A DNA stretch of 64,000 bases from Boesenbergia rotunda (GCA_024364735.1 JAGFNQ010010004.1:43876-107875); one strand, 5' to 3'; positions 33,450 to 44,871 are shown, counted from the first letter of the stretch. Made by a program: numbers and translations. Notes: generated by a model not told the origin, from the sequence alone.

Positions 33450-35420
33450 AGCTAGTGGACGTGCGCTGGGACTTCTGACTCTCGGTCCAGACATCGTCCA
33501 CATAACAACGACGTGCCACTCGCTTGTCTCCTTTAACTTCACCAACCTTGTCACCGACTCGGAACTTGATCTCGAGATAAAACTTCGAGACCGCCACTCG
33601 AAACTCATTGAGGGTCGGTCGTCCCAAGATCACATTGTAAGCTGAGGGGGCGCCCACTATTAAGAAAGTGGACCATGTAGTTCTCTTCAATGACTCCTCA
33701 CCTAAGGATACAACCAGGCGAATCTGCTCGATCGACTGCACTTGGTTCCCCGTGAATCCAAACAATGGCGTGACCATCAACTCCAGCTAGGACGACTCAA
33801 TCTGCAATTGCTCGAAAGCTTTCTTGTATAGGATGTTGATCGAGCTGCTCGTGTCTACTATGGTGCGGTGGACCTGATAGTTGGCGATCACTGCTGTGAT
33901 GACCAAGGCATCATCGTGTGGGACCTCCAGTCTCTGTAAGTCTTGCAGCCCAAAGCTGATTTGGGGTCCTTGCGCCTGAGCGGCACTAGTCCCGACTTGA
34001 TGAATTTCCAATCGGCGTACTTGTGCCTTCCGGGCGGGGTTTGAATCTCCCTCGGTCGACCTGCCTGAGATCACATGGACCCCTCCCCAAACGACATTCT
34101 GCTAGTTGGCATGTTCCTTATCTATCTCTTCAAACTCGGCTCACTCCTCCCGATAAAACAAGTTACGAGCAGCCGATGGATTCTACCTAGGCCCCCCCTG
34201 CCGTTGGGATAGCCGCTGGACTTCCTCGACCCGAACCTCGTCCTGGGGAGATCTGATGCCCACGTCCCCGAGCTGCAGGAGCCCGACCTCTTCCAGCTTG
34301 TCGGCACTCCTCGGTGTTGTGCGTGTTGCTTTGGTGAAATGCGCAGTAGGGTCTCCATCGGGTCGGCAAGCATCCTTGAGTCACCTGATGCACATGCCTT
34401 CGCTCCATCCCTACTCGGTCTACTGTCCCTCGAGGGCTACAGATGGGCCCACCCGGGGAGCGACTATTCTGGGCATGACTCGGGGTTGGTGCACTAACGA
34501 CCTCCTTCCTCCGGGTGGCCTGCGCATCTTCCACGTTAATGTACTTGACAACCTTTCCCAATATGCTGTCGAAGTCCTTTGGCGGCTTCCTGATCAACGA
34601 ACGGAAGAAATCTCCCTCTTGTAGCCCTTGGGAGAGCACTGATCAGCACCTTGGGCGTGGCGGTCGACACGTCCAAGGTCATTCCATTGAATCTTTTGAT
34701 GTAAGCTCGGAACGATTCCTTCGGGCCTTGCTTAAGCGCGAACAAGTTGAGGCTGGTCTTATGATGCCTCTGACTGCTGGCGAAATATTGCAGGAATAGC
34801 CTCCTAAGCTCCTCAAAGCTCGACATGGATCCATTCAGGAGCCGGTCGAACTATCATTGGGTCGGCCCCGACAACGTCGTCAAGAAAGCTCGGTACTTCA
34901 CACCCTCAAGGTATTGGTGAAGTAAGGCAACACTTTCGAACTTCATAAGGTGCTCCTCGGGGTCGGTCGTACCTGAGTACTCCGGTATGGATAAGAACTA
35001 GAGATGCTTGGGGACCAAATCCTTGAAAATCTGTGAGGAGAAAGTCCAACACGTTAAGGAAGTCGGCAGTGGATCGGCTGGGGCTTTTCCCTTATCCAGG
35101 CGCGGCTGCATCTGACTGGATGCAGATGCTTCAGCAGGATTTGAGTGAGCCACATCGCCTCGGGCTCAGTAGAAAGCAGTGGGGAATGGGATCGAGCCGC
35201 CTTCTGGTCGGGTGGCGTTTCCCCGACCCGCCGAGTTGATTAACGCCAATGGTTTGGGAAACCGAGTCGCCGAGCTACTTGCGTGGAGAGGCAACTGGGG
35301 GGTCTTCTGAGCTCGGACGACAAACAGGAGCTCGTACTCTTCTGGAGTGATTTTCATCGTCACTCGGTTGGGATCTTCCATCTTACACTCTCGATCAGGC
35401 GGAAGCCCTCCTTCTAGCGC
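33450..35420 (-). pseudogene. Tat-type Ty3/gypsy gag-protease (3'-truncated)
   Basis: On the minus strand gag starts near 35380 (MEDPNRVTMKITPEEYELL). Its core is at 34536-34830 (LFLQYFASSQRHHKTSLNLF, LKQGPKESFRAYIKRFN), then RSLIRKPPKDFDSILGKVVK. A CAFHQSNTHNTEEC zinc-knuckle-like motif lies near 34335. The protease (33325-34074) has IVDTSSSINILYKKAF with its catalytic Asp present and ends with a VILGRPTLNEF block. Sequence stops being gypsy-like near 33450, so RT, RNase H and integrase are missing. Frame changes near 34640 and 34840-35160 break it. It is the same family as the plus-strand element at 49430. Confidence 0.8.
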
Positions 35421-35432
35421 CAAATATGATCC

Positions 35433-36360
35433 TGTCGCAGAGCGAGGTGGACTCCCAAGAGCGAGATGGACCTGAGCACCGCTGATGTTGGGTCCATGCT
35501 GCAAGAAAGATGACCATCAGCAACCCACCGGGAGAAGTCCCCGGCAAGACCCTCCGACGATCAAGTCAGTCTTCGGTGGAAGAAAGAAAACAGAAGAACT
35601 AAGAATTGTAGCAAAAATTCTATCGCGCGTACCTGCATGTGAAGTGCGGATGACCTTATATAGCCGAGAGAACCGACAGTTTCTGCCCCGCGTCTGCCAC
35701 CTTTTTGTCTCACGTGGGGACATGATCAAGGGTACTGTCAACTCGTCGACCGGCGCCGCCCGACACCGCCCAGTCTAACGCGGGCATGGGTCGTTGTGGT
35801 ACGGAGTGTCAGGGTATGTCAGGAAAGTACTGTGTTAGCGGGATATTCGTGATTCGGACACGAGTGGTGTCAAGCCTGAGTCGTCCTGCGCCAATTCTCG
35901 TACCACATTTGCCAGTATAGTGTTAGGGAGTTGGTGTTCCCTAGGAAAATGACAATTCTCGAGATGGGCCGCCGACCGGCTGACCCGAGTGAGATCTCAC
36001 AAAGCAGTCAATGCCACTTGGGCTAAGAAAGGGGCAATCCGAGTCTTTGGGGTACTCGGCACTCGGCACTCAGACTCGGCCAACACGATTCATCCTTATG
36101 ACATATGACTAGAAGACCTCGAGGGGAGCCGAATGGTAGTTGAATGCGTGCTTACCGAGCGACCCTAAGCCCGACACTCGGTATCTGTCGTTGGGACAAC
36201 TTCAGATCGTATTAGGCTGATCTCCCGCTTGGGCATCCCAACCCGAGTGGCCTGCATTGCCACGCTGGGCTGTCGAGGCCTTTCCGTCAATGATTTGTCT
36301 CCCTGTGGTGCCACGTGGCCCGACCAGACTACACCTAAGGTAAGTCGGGATCAGTTAACA
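35433..36360 (-). mobile_element. 5' LTR of the truncated Tat element
   Basis: On the minus strand it starts TGTTAACTGATCCCG at 36360 and ends in CA at 35433, 928 bp. The plus-strand relative starts TGTACCTGATCCCG. A TATA box (CTATATAAGG on the minus strand) lies near 35655. The leader GGATCATATTTGGCGCTAG follows. The partner 3' LTR is absent, consistent with truncation at 33450. Confidence 0.75.
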
Positions 36361-38204
36361 TAGTCATTAATATTATATCTTTCTTTTTAAATTTAGAACA
36401 GTTGAGGATCATATAACAATTTTGGATAAAATTGTTATATATATGTGCCCAAATTGATCTAAGTTTGCAAACAAACACTTCTAGGTGTTTCATGGGCCCT
36501 TTTAAATTGATATATGCATTTCTATTTTGATTTAAACTAGTTTAAAATTATACAATAATTTGACTAAAATTGAAACATTAATCTAAATTGTTTTAAATTC
36601 AAAAATAAACACTCATATGTGTTTGTTTGATCTAATGAAGTTGTTATATGTATTTTTTTTTTTCAATTTTAGATATTTTAGATTCATATATATAATAATT
36701 TTAAATAAAATTAATATATAAACTTGTATTGATTTAAATTCATACATAAGCTAATAAAAATAATAAATATTATGATATATCACTGTATATCCAATGATAA
36801 TTATGGTCTTTTTTTTACTTGGTTTTACTGTGGCATAAACAATAATAAATATTTATTTGAAATTTATAAGTGTTGTTAGGATAGTCCTGTTGTTTTGAGT
36901 ATTTTTTAAAAAATAAAAGTTTAAGAATATACCAGGGAAAAATACAATTTTTGTCTTTTACAATAATGAATTCTTAGCTTTTTAAAAGAAAAAGAAACCC
37001 TTTCTAAAAGAAATCAGCAAAGAAAGCAAAATATAATAGACAATTAGTCACTGTTTGGTTTCTTTACCACTACAAAAGAAACCTTTCAATTGAGAACTCT
37101 GAGTTTGCCCTCCACAACAACAGTAACATAAAGAGACAAACAGAAACACTACTAAAGTTATACCTTTAACTCCAATAGCATCGTCATCTTCATCCATTCA
37201 AAGGAGAAAAAGAAAACATCTTTTCTTGCCTTTTGTCCGATCAATCAAATTACACTTATCAAATTTTCTTTTTCATAAATCAGTTATTGATGTTCGCGGC
37301 TTCTTTCGGCTATCCGAGACTTGGTCCCGCAACTAAACTTTCAACTCGGGTGCAAATGGTGAGGCTTTAGTCTTAGTTTTCAAAACATTACAATTGAAAG
37401 TCTGCTATCAGAAAAGATAAGTCAATTTGAATCCATGAAGACAAAATATAGACGAGAAGTCTTCCCTTTTAGTTCGTATATTAGGTAAATCCAAAACACA
37501 ACTTATTACTTAGATATCAATATTTTTAATTATTCGTCTCTACTGGGATTCTTTTATTTATTTCTAAATATTTTATCACTATACCATATTCACTCTTCCT
37601 TGATTATTGTCTATCTTTGAGTTGTAGAAAGCCATATTTATTGTAATGGTAAGACAATCCATATTGATTAATTTATTGATTTCACATAATTGATCATGGG
37701 TGATTAGTTAACTGCCCAAACAAAAATAAACTTATATAATAATTTTTTTAAGTTATTACATAGTCAATTCAACTATTCATCAATTTGTATGTCAGTTAAG
37801 ACAAATCCTATGGCTGAGTTTACTCAGATAGAATGTTATTTTCGCCTAAGCATATATAATATATTTACTCTTAATCCTTAACTTGGTAGCAACAATCTTA
37901 CATGCTCTGGTCCGTCAATAAATCTTACATCTAGTTAATTAGACTTGACACAAATCATAATGGGCCACGTATAACCCATTCCACAGTGGCCTGATTTGAT
38001 GCCCAACACATGATCTTTAATTAATTTGCCTATTTTTTTTCTTTCTATTTTTAATATGTGTGCAAGTCTTAACCCATGGACCATGTTTGGCAAGATCCAT
38101 GTAGTGTGCAAGATGGCTAATAATTGGGTCCTGCCCATCTAGCTCAGGTGTGGTCAGATTGGACGTCATCCAACCCAATTATCACCTTACGGTTTTTGTA
38201 ACAT
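36361..38204. other. AT-rich intergenic DNA
   Basis: No open frame above background, no domain motif and no defined repeat ends were seen in about 1.8 kb. A TNNAAATTGTTTTAAATT-like texture suggests old decayed repeats. Confidence 0.55.
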
Positions 38205-38445
38205 TAGATGTTTAATCTTTCAGGTCTATTAATTTTAAAAGTGACCGATTTAATTTTATAATTTTTTTATCAATTATCAAGATAAATTTATAATGAATCT
38301 GTAATGAATGATCCAATAATCAAACATCTTAGATTTATAATTCCATACGTGGGAAATATCATGCGTTGTAATTGAAAATCAGACATCGATACTAAAGACT
38401 ACAGGAATACCTTGCTCGCTACATCCTTGCCCGCTGCACCATAGC
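38205..38445 (-). mobile_element. Possible old SINE copy
   Basis: The minus strand reads GGGACCAGCTATGGTGCAGC (A-box-like, matching the SINE at 18971) and then an AT-rich body ending in T/A-rich sequence. The B box is degenerate and no target duplication was confirmed. Confidence 0.35.
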
Positions 38446-38691
38446 TGGTCCCCGAAAACTCAATTTTTTTTACTAGCGATGAAGATATATAGAACAGACA
38501 ATGACTAAACTAAAGAAGAATCCTTTGAATCGAAATCTCTCAAAGTTGGGGGGAAATAGGGTAAAAATCATAAGGGATCCCAATTTATACAAATTGTTAG
38601 TCCTTTTGTCAAAAACGTCTCATCAAATATTTTTATTTTCAATAATATATTTTATTCTAATATTATTATGGTAACCGTTATCATAATTATA

Positions 38692-38934
38692 TAAAAAAAA
38701 TCATTAATGAGGTTGATAAGGACAACCGATCCGACCCTATAGAAATTTTCACTATCTATCAGGGTAAATCGGAAAGTACTCGTGACGGGCGGTCCAGATC
38801 TAACGTCTCATGGTTTACGCCTAATTTAGAAAAAAAATTCTTACAAAATATATCATAGCTGAGAATCGAATTGTAAATGTCTGAGATGATAATTAACCGT
38901 CCTTCTACGTTATTATAATCCCGAGGCACCATCA
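38692..38934 (-). mobile_element. SINE with 11-bp target duplication
   Basis: 243 bp flanked by perfect TCATAATTATA repeats (38681-38691 and 38935-38945). On the minus strand the 5' end is GGTGCCTCGGGATTATAATA, with a B-box-like CAATTCGATTCTC. The body contains GACCGCCCGTC and ends in a T run. The body matches the SINE at 39830-40031. Confidence 0.8.
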
Positions 38935-38945
38935 TCATAATTATA

Positions 38946-39668
38946 AGAACATATAGAAACGATTATATAACTTGTAAATATGTTTGAGATTTAAGATTTA
39001 AAATTAAATTAAAATGAAATAGGTGAATTTTTACCATTACTCGGTAATAATATATAGTGAAATACGAGCAATGACAGACAATGCGAATTTCAACATAAAA
39101 TTCAAAATGAATGGTGTGACATTTTTGATGTACACATCTAATTATCATTTAGACACTACTAGTAACCTTTGATTGCCGCCCCAAATCAAACTATACCCTG
39201 AGAGTATGATAAACTCGTCAAGGATCATTACAATTGAAGTGTCACGTTATTCATGTTGAGTTTTATGTTGAAATTTAATATTGTCTATCATTGTTCAGCG
39301 AAATATTAAATCATAAAACTTGAGTTTTAAATATTAAATTCTAAATATTATTATAACAAAGTATTTAAAATGATTTAAATTTTATCTAAATTATTTTAGA
39401 TTAATCAAAACTAACTACTACAACACTACAATTATATCAGGTGTTACAAATTATAATAGTTGCAAAATATTTGTACACGTTGTAAAAGATATTTTATAGA
39501 TACTGTGGTAGCATTGAGAATATAATTAATGTAAAATAAAATAGAAGGTTGTAGTAGCTATTTGGTAATTTTTATATTTTTTAATAATTTAAATATTCAA
39601 TTTTTACTATTTAAATAATTCAGGAGATAATAGATTCGGTCTCACAAACGTTTTATATTGACCTTTAC
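38946..39668. other. AT-rich intergenic DNA with a fragment of the TA-targeting element
   Basis: 39170-39250 (ATCAAACTATACCCTGAGAG, AAACTCGTCA) resembles the core of the 48824-49199 element and may be an old remnant. The rest is AT-rich and non-coding. Confidence 0.4.
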
Positions 39669-39810
39669 GATAAATTAGAAAATACATATAGGTAGCAATG
39701 TTATAAGTTTTTCAAACTCCAAAGAAAAAATACCTTTAGGATAAATTAGAAAATACATATAGGTACCAATGTTATAGATTTTTCAAACTCCAAATAAAAA
39801 ATTATTAACA
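39669..39810. repeat. 71-bp tandem duplication
   Basis: GATAAATTAGAAAATACATA begins at 39669 and again at 39740, and the two units agree at nearly every position. It is non-coding. Confidence 0.85.
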
Positions 39811-39829
39811 AGATTTTTTCAATTTCAAA

Positions 39830-40031
39830 TGACCGGCCTAACCTCATAGAAGTTTTCTACCAGCCGCCAGAGTAAATCGGGAAGCGTTTGCGATGGACGG
39901 TCTAGAAGCCCAACGTCTTAGAATTTGCATCCCATTTGGAGAAAAAATTCTTATAAATACGTAGTAGTTAGGGATCAAATCATGAATATTTGAAATAGCG
40001 ATTAGTTGTCTAACCACTATACCATACTCTC
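39830..40031 (-). mobile_element. SINE (older copy, 5' end hit by another SINE)
   Basis: The minus strand starts CGAGAGTATGGTATAGTGGT (A-box-like) with GATTTGATCCC (B-box-like) downstream. It shares the ACGTT, GACCGTCC and CGATTTAC blocks with the SINE at 38692-38934. Its outer target duplication could not be set because a second SINE landed at its 5' edge. Confidence 0.7.
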
Positions 40032-40049
40032 GGAAGGAAACTCCCAAGA

Positions 40050-40169
40050 CCAAAAAAGGTGGATCCGCCACCTCAGCGGCCCCCACCAGCCCGCCTCAGG
40101 ACCAACACGGAGGAGGTAAATCACGGTTATATCTGGTGTGGTGAGGCGCCTGGGGTCGAGGGAATTAAT
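40050..40169 (-). mobile_element. 5'-truncated SINE with perfect 18-bp target duplication
   Basis: 120 bp flanked on both sides by GGAAGGAAACTCCCAAGA (40032-40049 and 40170-40187). The minus-strand end, GCTGAGGTGGCGGATCCACC plus a T run, matches the 3' end of the SINE upstream of DTX-B. It inserted at the edge of the older SINE. Confidence 0.85.
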
Positions 40170-40187
40170 GGAAGGAAACTCCCAAGA

Positions 40188-40405
40188 GCTTTTATATGTT
40201 GTAGCAATTAGGTGTAACCAACTTGGTACTAAATGACAGAATTATTTTATTGGATAAGAATCGATTCTTACCAAGTTTATTCCGTTGAAGATTAAATATC
40301 CTTCCACCAAGAAGATCGATAGGTAGGAAATTTATCCTTTTTCGTCTTGCTTGGAGCTTGACGACGATGAATTGTCATATAATAATTGAAATAAACAATA
40401 TTATA
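40188..40405. other. Short intergenic stretch
   Basis: No gene was seen. It ends with TTATA (40401-40405), the left target duplication of the solo LTR. Confidence 0.6.
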
Positions 40406-41212
40406 TGTTTCGAAAGGGAATCGACACGGACGGTAAATTATCAGAGAGCAGTCCACGAGAACGGTGACGGAAAGAAGATGATCACACCATGCGAGATTAA
40501 CACGAGCGTTAATGGGAATACACTGAAAGGTTTTCCGGCGAAACTTATTCCGACGCTCAAGTCAGGAACGAGATCAGTTCTTCCAGGATGATGACGAGGA
40601 AATAAGATTTTGTTGAGTTTCGAAAGCTTTTCCCTAACCTGGATGCCGAAGCACCTTATTTACCTGAGAACTTGGTTACAAGTGTCTCCACGTTCCCTAC
40701 TCGTCGGTTATGTGATGACTTTTAGGTAACCACCGCTGCGATCATTAAGGCTTTAATTGTCGCAAGTAACGGACAATAATTATCCGACGACTTTCCTGAT
40801 CTGGAAAGAGGAACGACTACTTGAAGTCCGGTTATCTTATATATTGATCTTCGGGCTCCGCTCTCCCGAGTTGGTCTCGGGGTCTTTCTTTGGTGTACCA
40901 AGAGAGTCTCAAGAAACTAAAGCCTGGCCTATCCTCGGACGTTTGTCCTTCCGAGGTTGTCTCAGGAGCCTAAAGCCCGTCCTAACCTCGGGCGTTTATC
41001 CTCTCGAGGTGATCTCAGAAGCCTACAGCCGGGCCTAATCTCGGGCGTCTGTCCTCCCGAGGTGGTCTCGGGAGCCTGTAACCCGGCCTTACCTCGGGCG
41101 TCTGTCCTATCAAGGAGGTCTCGGGAACTCGACCTTGACCTTCAGGTTTGGTGGATCCTGGCACGTAACTTTCCCGTGCCACGTGTTCACACTGGGATGC
41201 TCAACCCCATCA
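40406..41212 (-). mobile_element. Solo LTR with perfect 5-bp target duplication
   Basis: 807 bp with TG...CA ends (plus strand TGTTTCGAAAGG at 40406 and AACCCCATCA at 41212), flanked by TTATA on both sides (40401-40405, 41213-41217). Minus orientation is inferred from the TATA-like CAATATATAAGAT near 40838 and GACTTGAGCGTCGGA near 40560, typical of gypsy LTRs. The promoter-proximal part contains four 53-bp tandem repeats. No internal domain is adjacent, so it formed by LTR-LTR recombination. Confidence 0.88.
40913..41124. repeat. 53-bp tandem repeats (four units) in the solo LTR
   Basis: Units start at 40913, 40966, 41019 and 41072. Each carries the pattern CCTCGGGCGT...GAGGTGGTCTC. They lie upstream of the TATA box and may act as LTR enhancer repeats, which is an inference. 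Confidence 0.85.
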
Positions 41213-41221
41213 TTATAAAAA

Positions 41222-42020
41222 TAAAAGGGTATCGTTTAAAAGGCAAATTATCCTAAATTCCTAATAATAAATTCAACTTCCTCTTCAGTTCCTACGTCAG
41301 AAAAAAAATTATATTCACTCCAACATGCAAAATTTTATTTACTTCAAATCCCTAATACATGTCAATTAATCAATTACTCTCATTTTTTTAGGTAAAAAAG
41401 TTCAAAATAAAATATAATTCCTCATAAATTTAGTATTATTTAATTAGAATCTAATATATTTTAGATCAAATTGAATACGACCTAATCGATTCATTCTAAG
41501 CCAATCAATTGATATGAACTTTCAATCAAGTAGAAAAATAATTACGTTGAATTTGATAGAAAATATATTAAATTCTAATTTAAATGTACTGAATTTAGAA
41601 AGATTTATATTTATTTTTAGAATTTTTTGTACTTATAAAAAATAAGAGTTAAGTTCTTTCCTAACAAATATAATTGATCAATTACCGATCGATTTCTAAT
41701 CGATGAGAACTCCCTAATCGATTATGGATAGTTCTAATCGATTCTCGATCAACTAAATTTTAAAAAGAATTATACTCAATTTGATATAAAATATATTAGA
41801 TTATAGTGAAATGATACTAAATTTAAGAGGAATTATAATTCATTTTAGATTTTTTACCTAAAAAAATGAGGGTAATTAAGTAAATTGATATGTATTAAGG
41901 AATTGAAGTGAATAAAATTTTACATGTAGAAAGTGAAAATAAATTTTTTCTAACAGAAATTGACCATAAATTTTAAAGTATAATTGGGGATTTAAAAGCT
42001 CTTTGTTTTTAAATAAAAAA
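41222..42020. mobile_element. Foldback element with ~250-bp inverted arms
   Basis: The left arm (about 41222-41485) pairs with the reverse complement of about 41765-42020. Shared blocks include AAAATTTTATT, CTCATTTTTTTAGGTAAAAA, TATAATTCCTC and ATCTAATATATTTTA. The loop holds several ATCGATT motifs. It is non-coding, ends are approximate and no target duplication was found. Confidence 0.65.
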
Positions 42021-42059
42021 ATTGGGACGCTTTTTTTTCTCAAAAACTTTTGACTAAGA

Positions 42060-43250
42060 GTGGATCGACCTAATGAAATGATAGAACACAAGCATTCTGC
42101 ATCAAAGCTCCCAAATGATCATCGGCAATGCATTCAGATTGTATACACGAGGAGCTAAAGAAGAACATATGTCCAGTACAGGAATTCAGAGGTTCTGGAT
42201 GTTGGTTGCTGTTTTGTATCTCCTCGGTATTTGACTTAGTCGATTTACGACCGTCGGATCTTCCGAAAGGTTGCTTTGGGAGGAAGCAAACTGATTGGCT
42301 TACATCGAGGCTAGTGTTCGACACTATCTTCTTAAAATGATATTGCTCCGCTACTGGTGCTCACGGATAGCAGCAATTCGTTTCCAAGATACAATGATGT
42401 CGTCTCGGAATAATAGCACTTCAAATTCCGAGACCGGCGGACCTTTCTGTAGACTTTTTGGACTCTCGATGCAGAAGATGGATAAGTGCAAATGCTTTTA
42501 GATTGCAATGCTTGAATGAATGAAATGATCAAGTGGAGGGATCTATTTATATTAAGTGAAGAGGTAAGCACCCTTTGGTTCGGACAGATCTGGACCGTTC
42601 ATAACGAAAGTGTATAACCCTTTAAAAGTCTTTTAATCTCGTCCCTTGATCTGAAGAGTTATAATTCTTCAGATCTCATCTTGATCTCAGTCGCCAGATT
42701 AGAACATTTAATCCGACGCCTCAGATTCATCCTCCCTCTTCACAGTCAGATTTCAATCCGACGCTCCATATGGCACCTGCCTGCGATCTGTCCATATCTT
42801 TGATCCGACGCTCCAGATTGCACCTTCCTGCGATCTGTCCAGATCTTTGATCCGACGGTCGTCACCATCTGTTCGCCCAATCCAGTCATCATTCTCTACA
42901 CAGTCATGTGCCACATAGGCACTGCCTCGTCACCGACATGCCGCGTGGAGCATAAATTAAAGTTCCTCAATGCCTCTCGTGACGATGCGTACGTGTGAAG
43001 TGCAAAATGCGCCAACAAAGAGTCAACAAAGCGCCCATTGCGCGCGTGCGCGAGTGGCGGGTGCGAGCACCTGCTCGCCCAAGGGTAGAGACCTCCTGTG
43101 CTTTTGTATTAACAACATTAGCACAGGAACATATAAGGAAATACTGGTTCTTGCCGGTTAGCAATGTGGGACTAAAGCTCCCCACTTCCGAACTCATATT
43201 TGCATGCAATCCCTACCCAAACTTTTATTTGCATGCAGTCCCTGATGGGA
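42060..43250 (-). mobile_element. Probable LTR-like promoter region (unclassified)
   Basis: On the minus strand a TATA box (TAATATAAATAG, near 42550) follows about 700 bp of U3-like sequence with GTGGGACTAAAG near 43170. A 48-bp tandem duplication lies at about 42753-42850 (CCGACGCTCCA...CTTTGAT), and ATTTGCATGCA is repeated near 43198 and 43230. Two modest minus-strand frames downstream of the TATA box (42332-42571, 42070-42324) have no recognised domain. I read it as an LTR or LTR fragment. A small host gene is a less likely alternative. Confidence 0.35.
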
Positions 43251-43349
43251 TTGACAAGACAGCTTTGTGAGTATTATTTGAAGAAAGTTGAGTATAAAAG
43301 TTAGAAAATTGAGTATGTAAAGTTGCATCCACCACATCAAGAAACTGCA

Positions 43350-43470
43350 TACTCAATTTTCACTCTTTTATATTCACTTTTCACTCTTTTATATTCACTT
43401 TTCACTCTTTTATACTCATTTTTCACTGATGTATACTCAATTTTCACTCTTTTATACTCAATCCATTAGG
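43350..43470. repeat. Minisatellite of TTTTCACTCTTTTATACTCA type
   Basis: About five imperfect units of roughly 21 bp. It is non-coding. Confidence 0.75.
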
Positions 43471-43549
43471 GAGTTAACATAAAAAAAAACTCAAATGGGA
43501 ATTGAATACAGAGTTTGACTTACCATTAGGGATTTAAAGCAAATTTACC

Positions 43550-44465
43550 ATTATTATAATTGTTGTAATAACTAATTAATACAGTGTGGTAGTAGTTATT
43601 AAGGGAGTGTTTGGGAGAGCTTTTACTTCTTGAAAAGTGATTCTTGTAGTGATTATCTTGAAGTTAGTAAGAAGCTAAAGCATACAGTGTTTGGAAATAG
43701 AAGTTAAAAGCTGATACAAGGTAGAGTTTGAGTGTTTGGTGAATAATCACTTTTAAGCTTAATTTTTAATTAAATGACAATAATATCCTTAAACTATCAA
43801 AATTAATTTTTTTCAATTATTTAAATATAATTTTGATACATGATGTATAATATTTTATATATTTAATATTATATTTTAAATATTATATCAAAATTATTTT
43901 TTTAATAATATATATATTTTAAAAAAATATAAAGTTAATAAAAATATAAAAAATAATAAAATTTATATAAATTTATACAAATATGTATAAAATTTTTTGA
44001 AAATATAAATTATATAAAAATATAAGATTTTATTTAAAAATAGGATGGTAATTATGTAAAGTAATAAATTTATTAAGTGTATAAATGTTAACTTTTAATT
44101 CTACACCATAAGCAAAAAAGCAGAAACAGAAAAAAACATCAAATTGTTGCATCTAGCTTTTGAGTAAAAGTTGCAGAAGTTAAAGCAGAATCTGACATTC
44201 CCAAATACTCAAAAGCACTTTTGCATGGCTAGAAGCTAAAAAGCAGCTAGCAGAAGCTCTCCCAAACACTCCCTAAGTAGTTATAAAAAATTTGAAGTGA
44301 TTTTGACCGAGTTAAATTTTTTTGATAAATTGATAAAAAATGTTTTGATATAATAATATTTTATATATAATAATTTTAATTAAAATAAATATTATATTTT
44401 ATCATAATATAAAAGATAGTACATACTATAATAATTAGTCGTAGTTACTCCAATAATATTGAAAG
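43550..44465. mobile_element. Half foldback element at the left edge of the C duplicate
   Basis: Homology to the B flank begins at about 43550 (B about 20838) inside the loop of the foldback element. Only the loop and right arm are present here, and they are interrupted by the MITE at 43603-44273. Confidence 0.65.
43603..44273. mobile_element. TIR MITE with TAA target, C copy only
   Basis: 671 bp with ends GGGAGTGTTTGGGAGAGC and, reversed, GGGAGTGTTTGGGAGAGC, an 18-bp perfect inverted repeat. TAA flanks both sides (43600-43602, 44274-44276). The B duplicate shows the empty site with one TAA at 20884-20886. It is non-coding and AT-rich inside. Confidence 0.92.
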
Positions 44466-44468
44466 TAA

Positions 44469-44682
44469 GGGGCGCTTGGGAAGCGGGTTTAGAATGTAAG
44501 AATAAGAATGAAATCTATTTCATTTCCATTTATGATGTTTGGTATACCGGAATCGGAATCAAAATAATGATATGATATCCTTGATTTCATAATCCAACCC
44601 CCACTAGATTATCACTAAATCCATAAATCTCTCAATCAAAATTCATTACTATTTTCATTGTCAAATATATACCAAGCACCCC
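44469..44682. mobile_element. Short MITE, C copy only
   Basis: 214 bp with ends GGGGCGCTTGG and CCAAGCACCCC, flanked by TAA (44466-44468) and TAG (44683-44685). B has the empty site GAAAGTAGATGTT with TAG at 21078-21080. It is non-coding. Confidence 0.85.
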
Positions 44683-44871
44683 TAGATGTTTTGGAGGGGC
44701 GCACAATTAGATGATTTATATAAAAGTAGCATTCATTTGATGGGTTTGATAAATGTGAGATATGATGGCCTTTTGATGTTTGCCTTAAAAATAATAGCTT
44801 AGAGTATCTATATATTCTACTTCACTAATTCGACAAATAGAGATACTCTTCTTTCAATTAAACCATTGGGC

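Noticed and set aside
34256..34624. 122-residue plus-strand frame
   Set aside because: It is antisense to recognisable Tat gag on the minus strand.
38205..40031. tRNA genes suggested by A-box and B-box-like sequences
   Set aside because: There is no cloverleaf; the boxes are followed by SINE bodies with T tails and, in one case, a target duplication.
43350..43470. Possible regulatory array
   Set aside because: Units are simple TTTTCACTC-type minisatellite repeats with no link to a gene.
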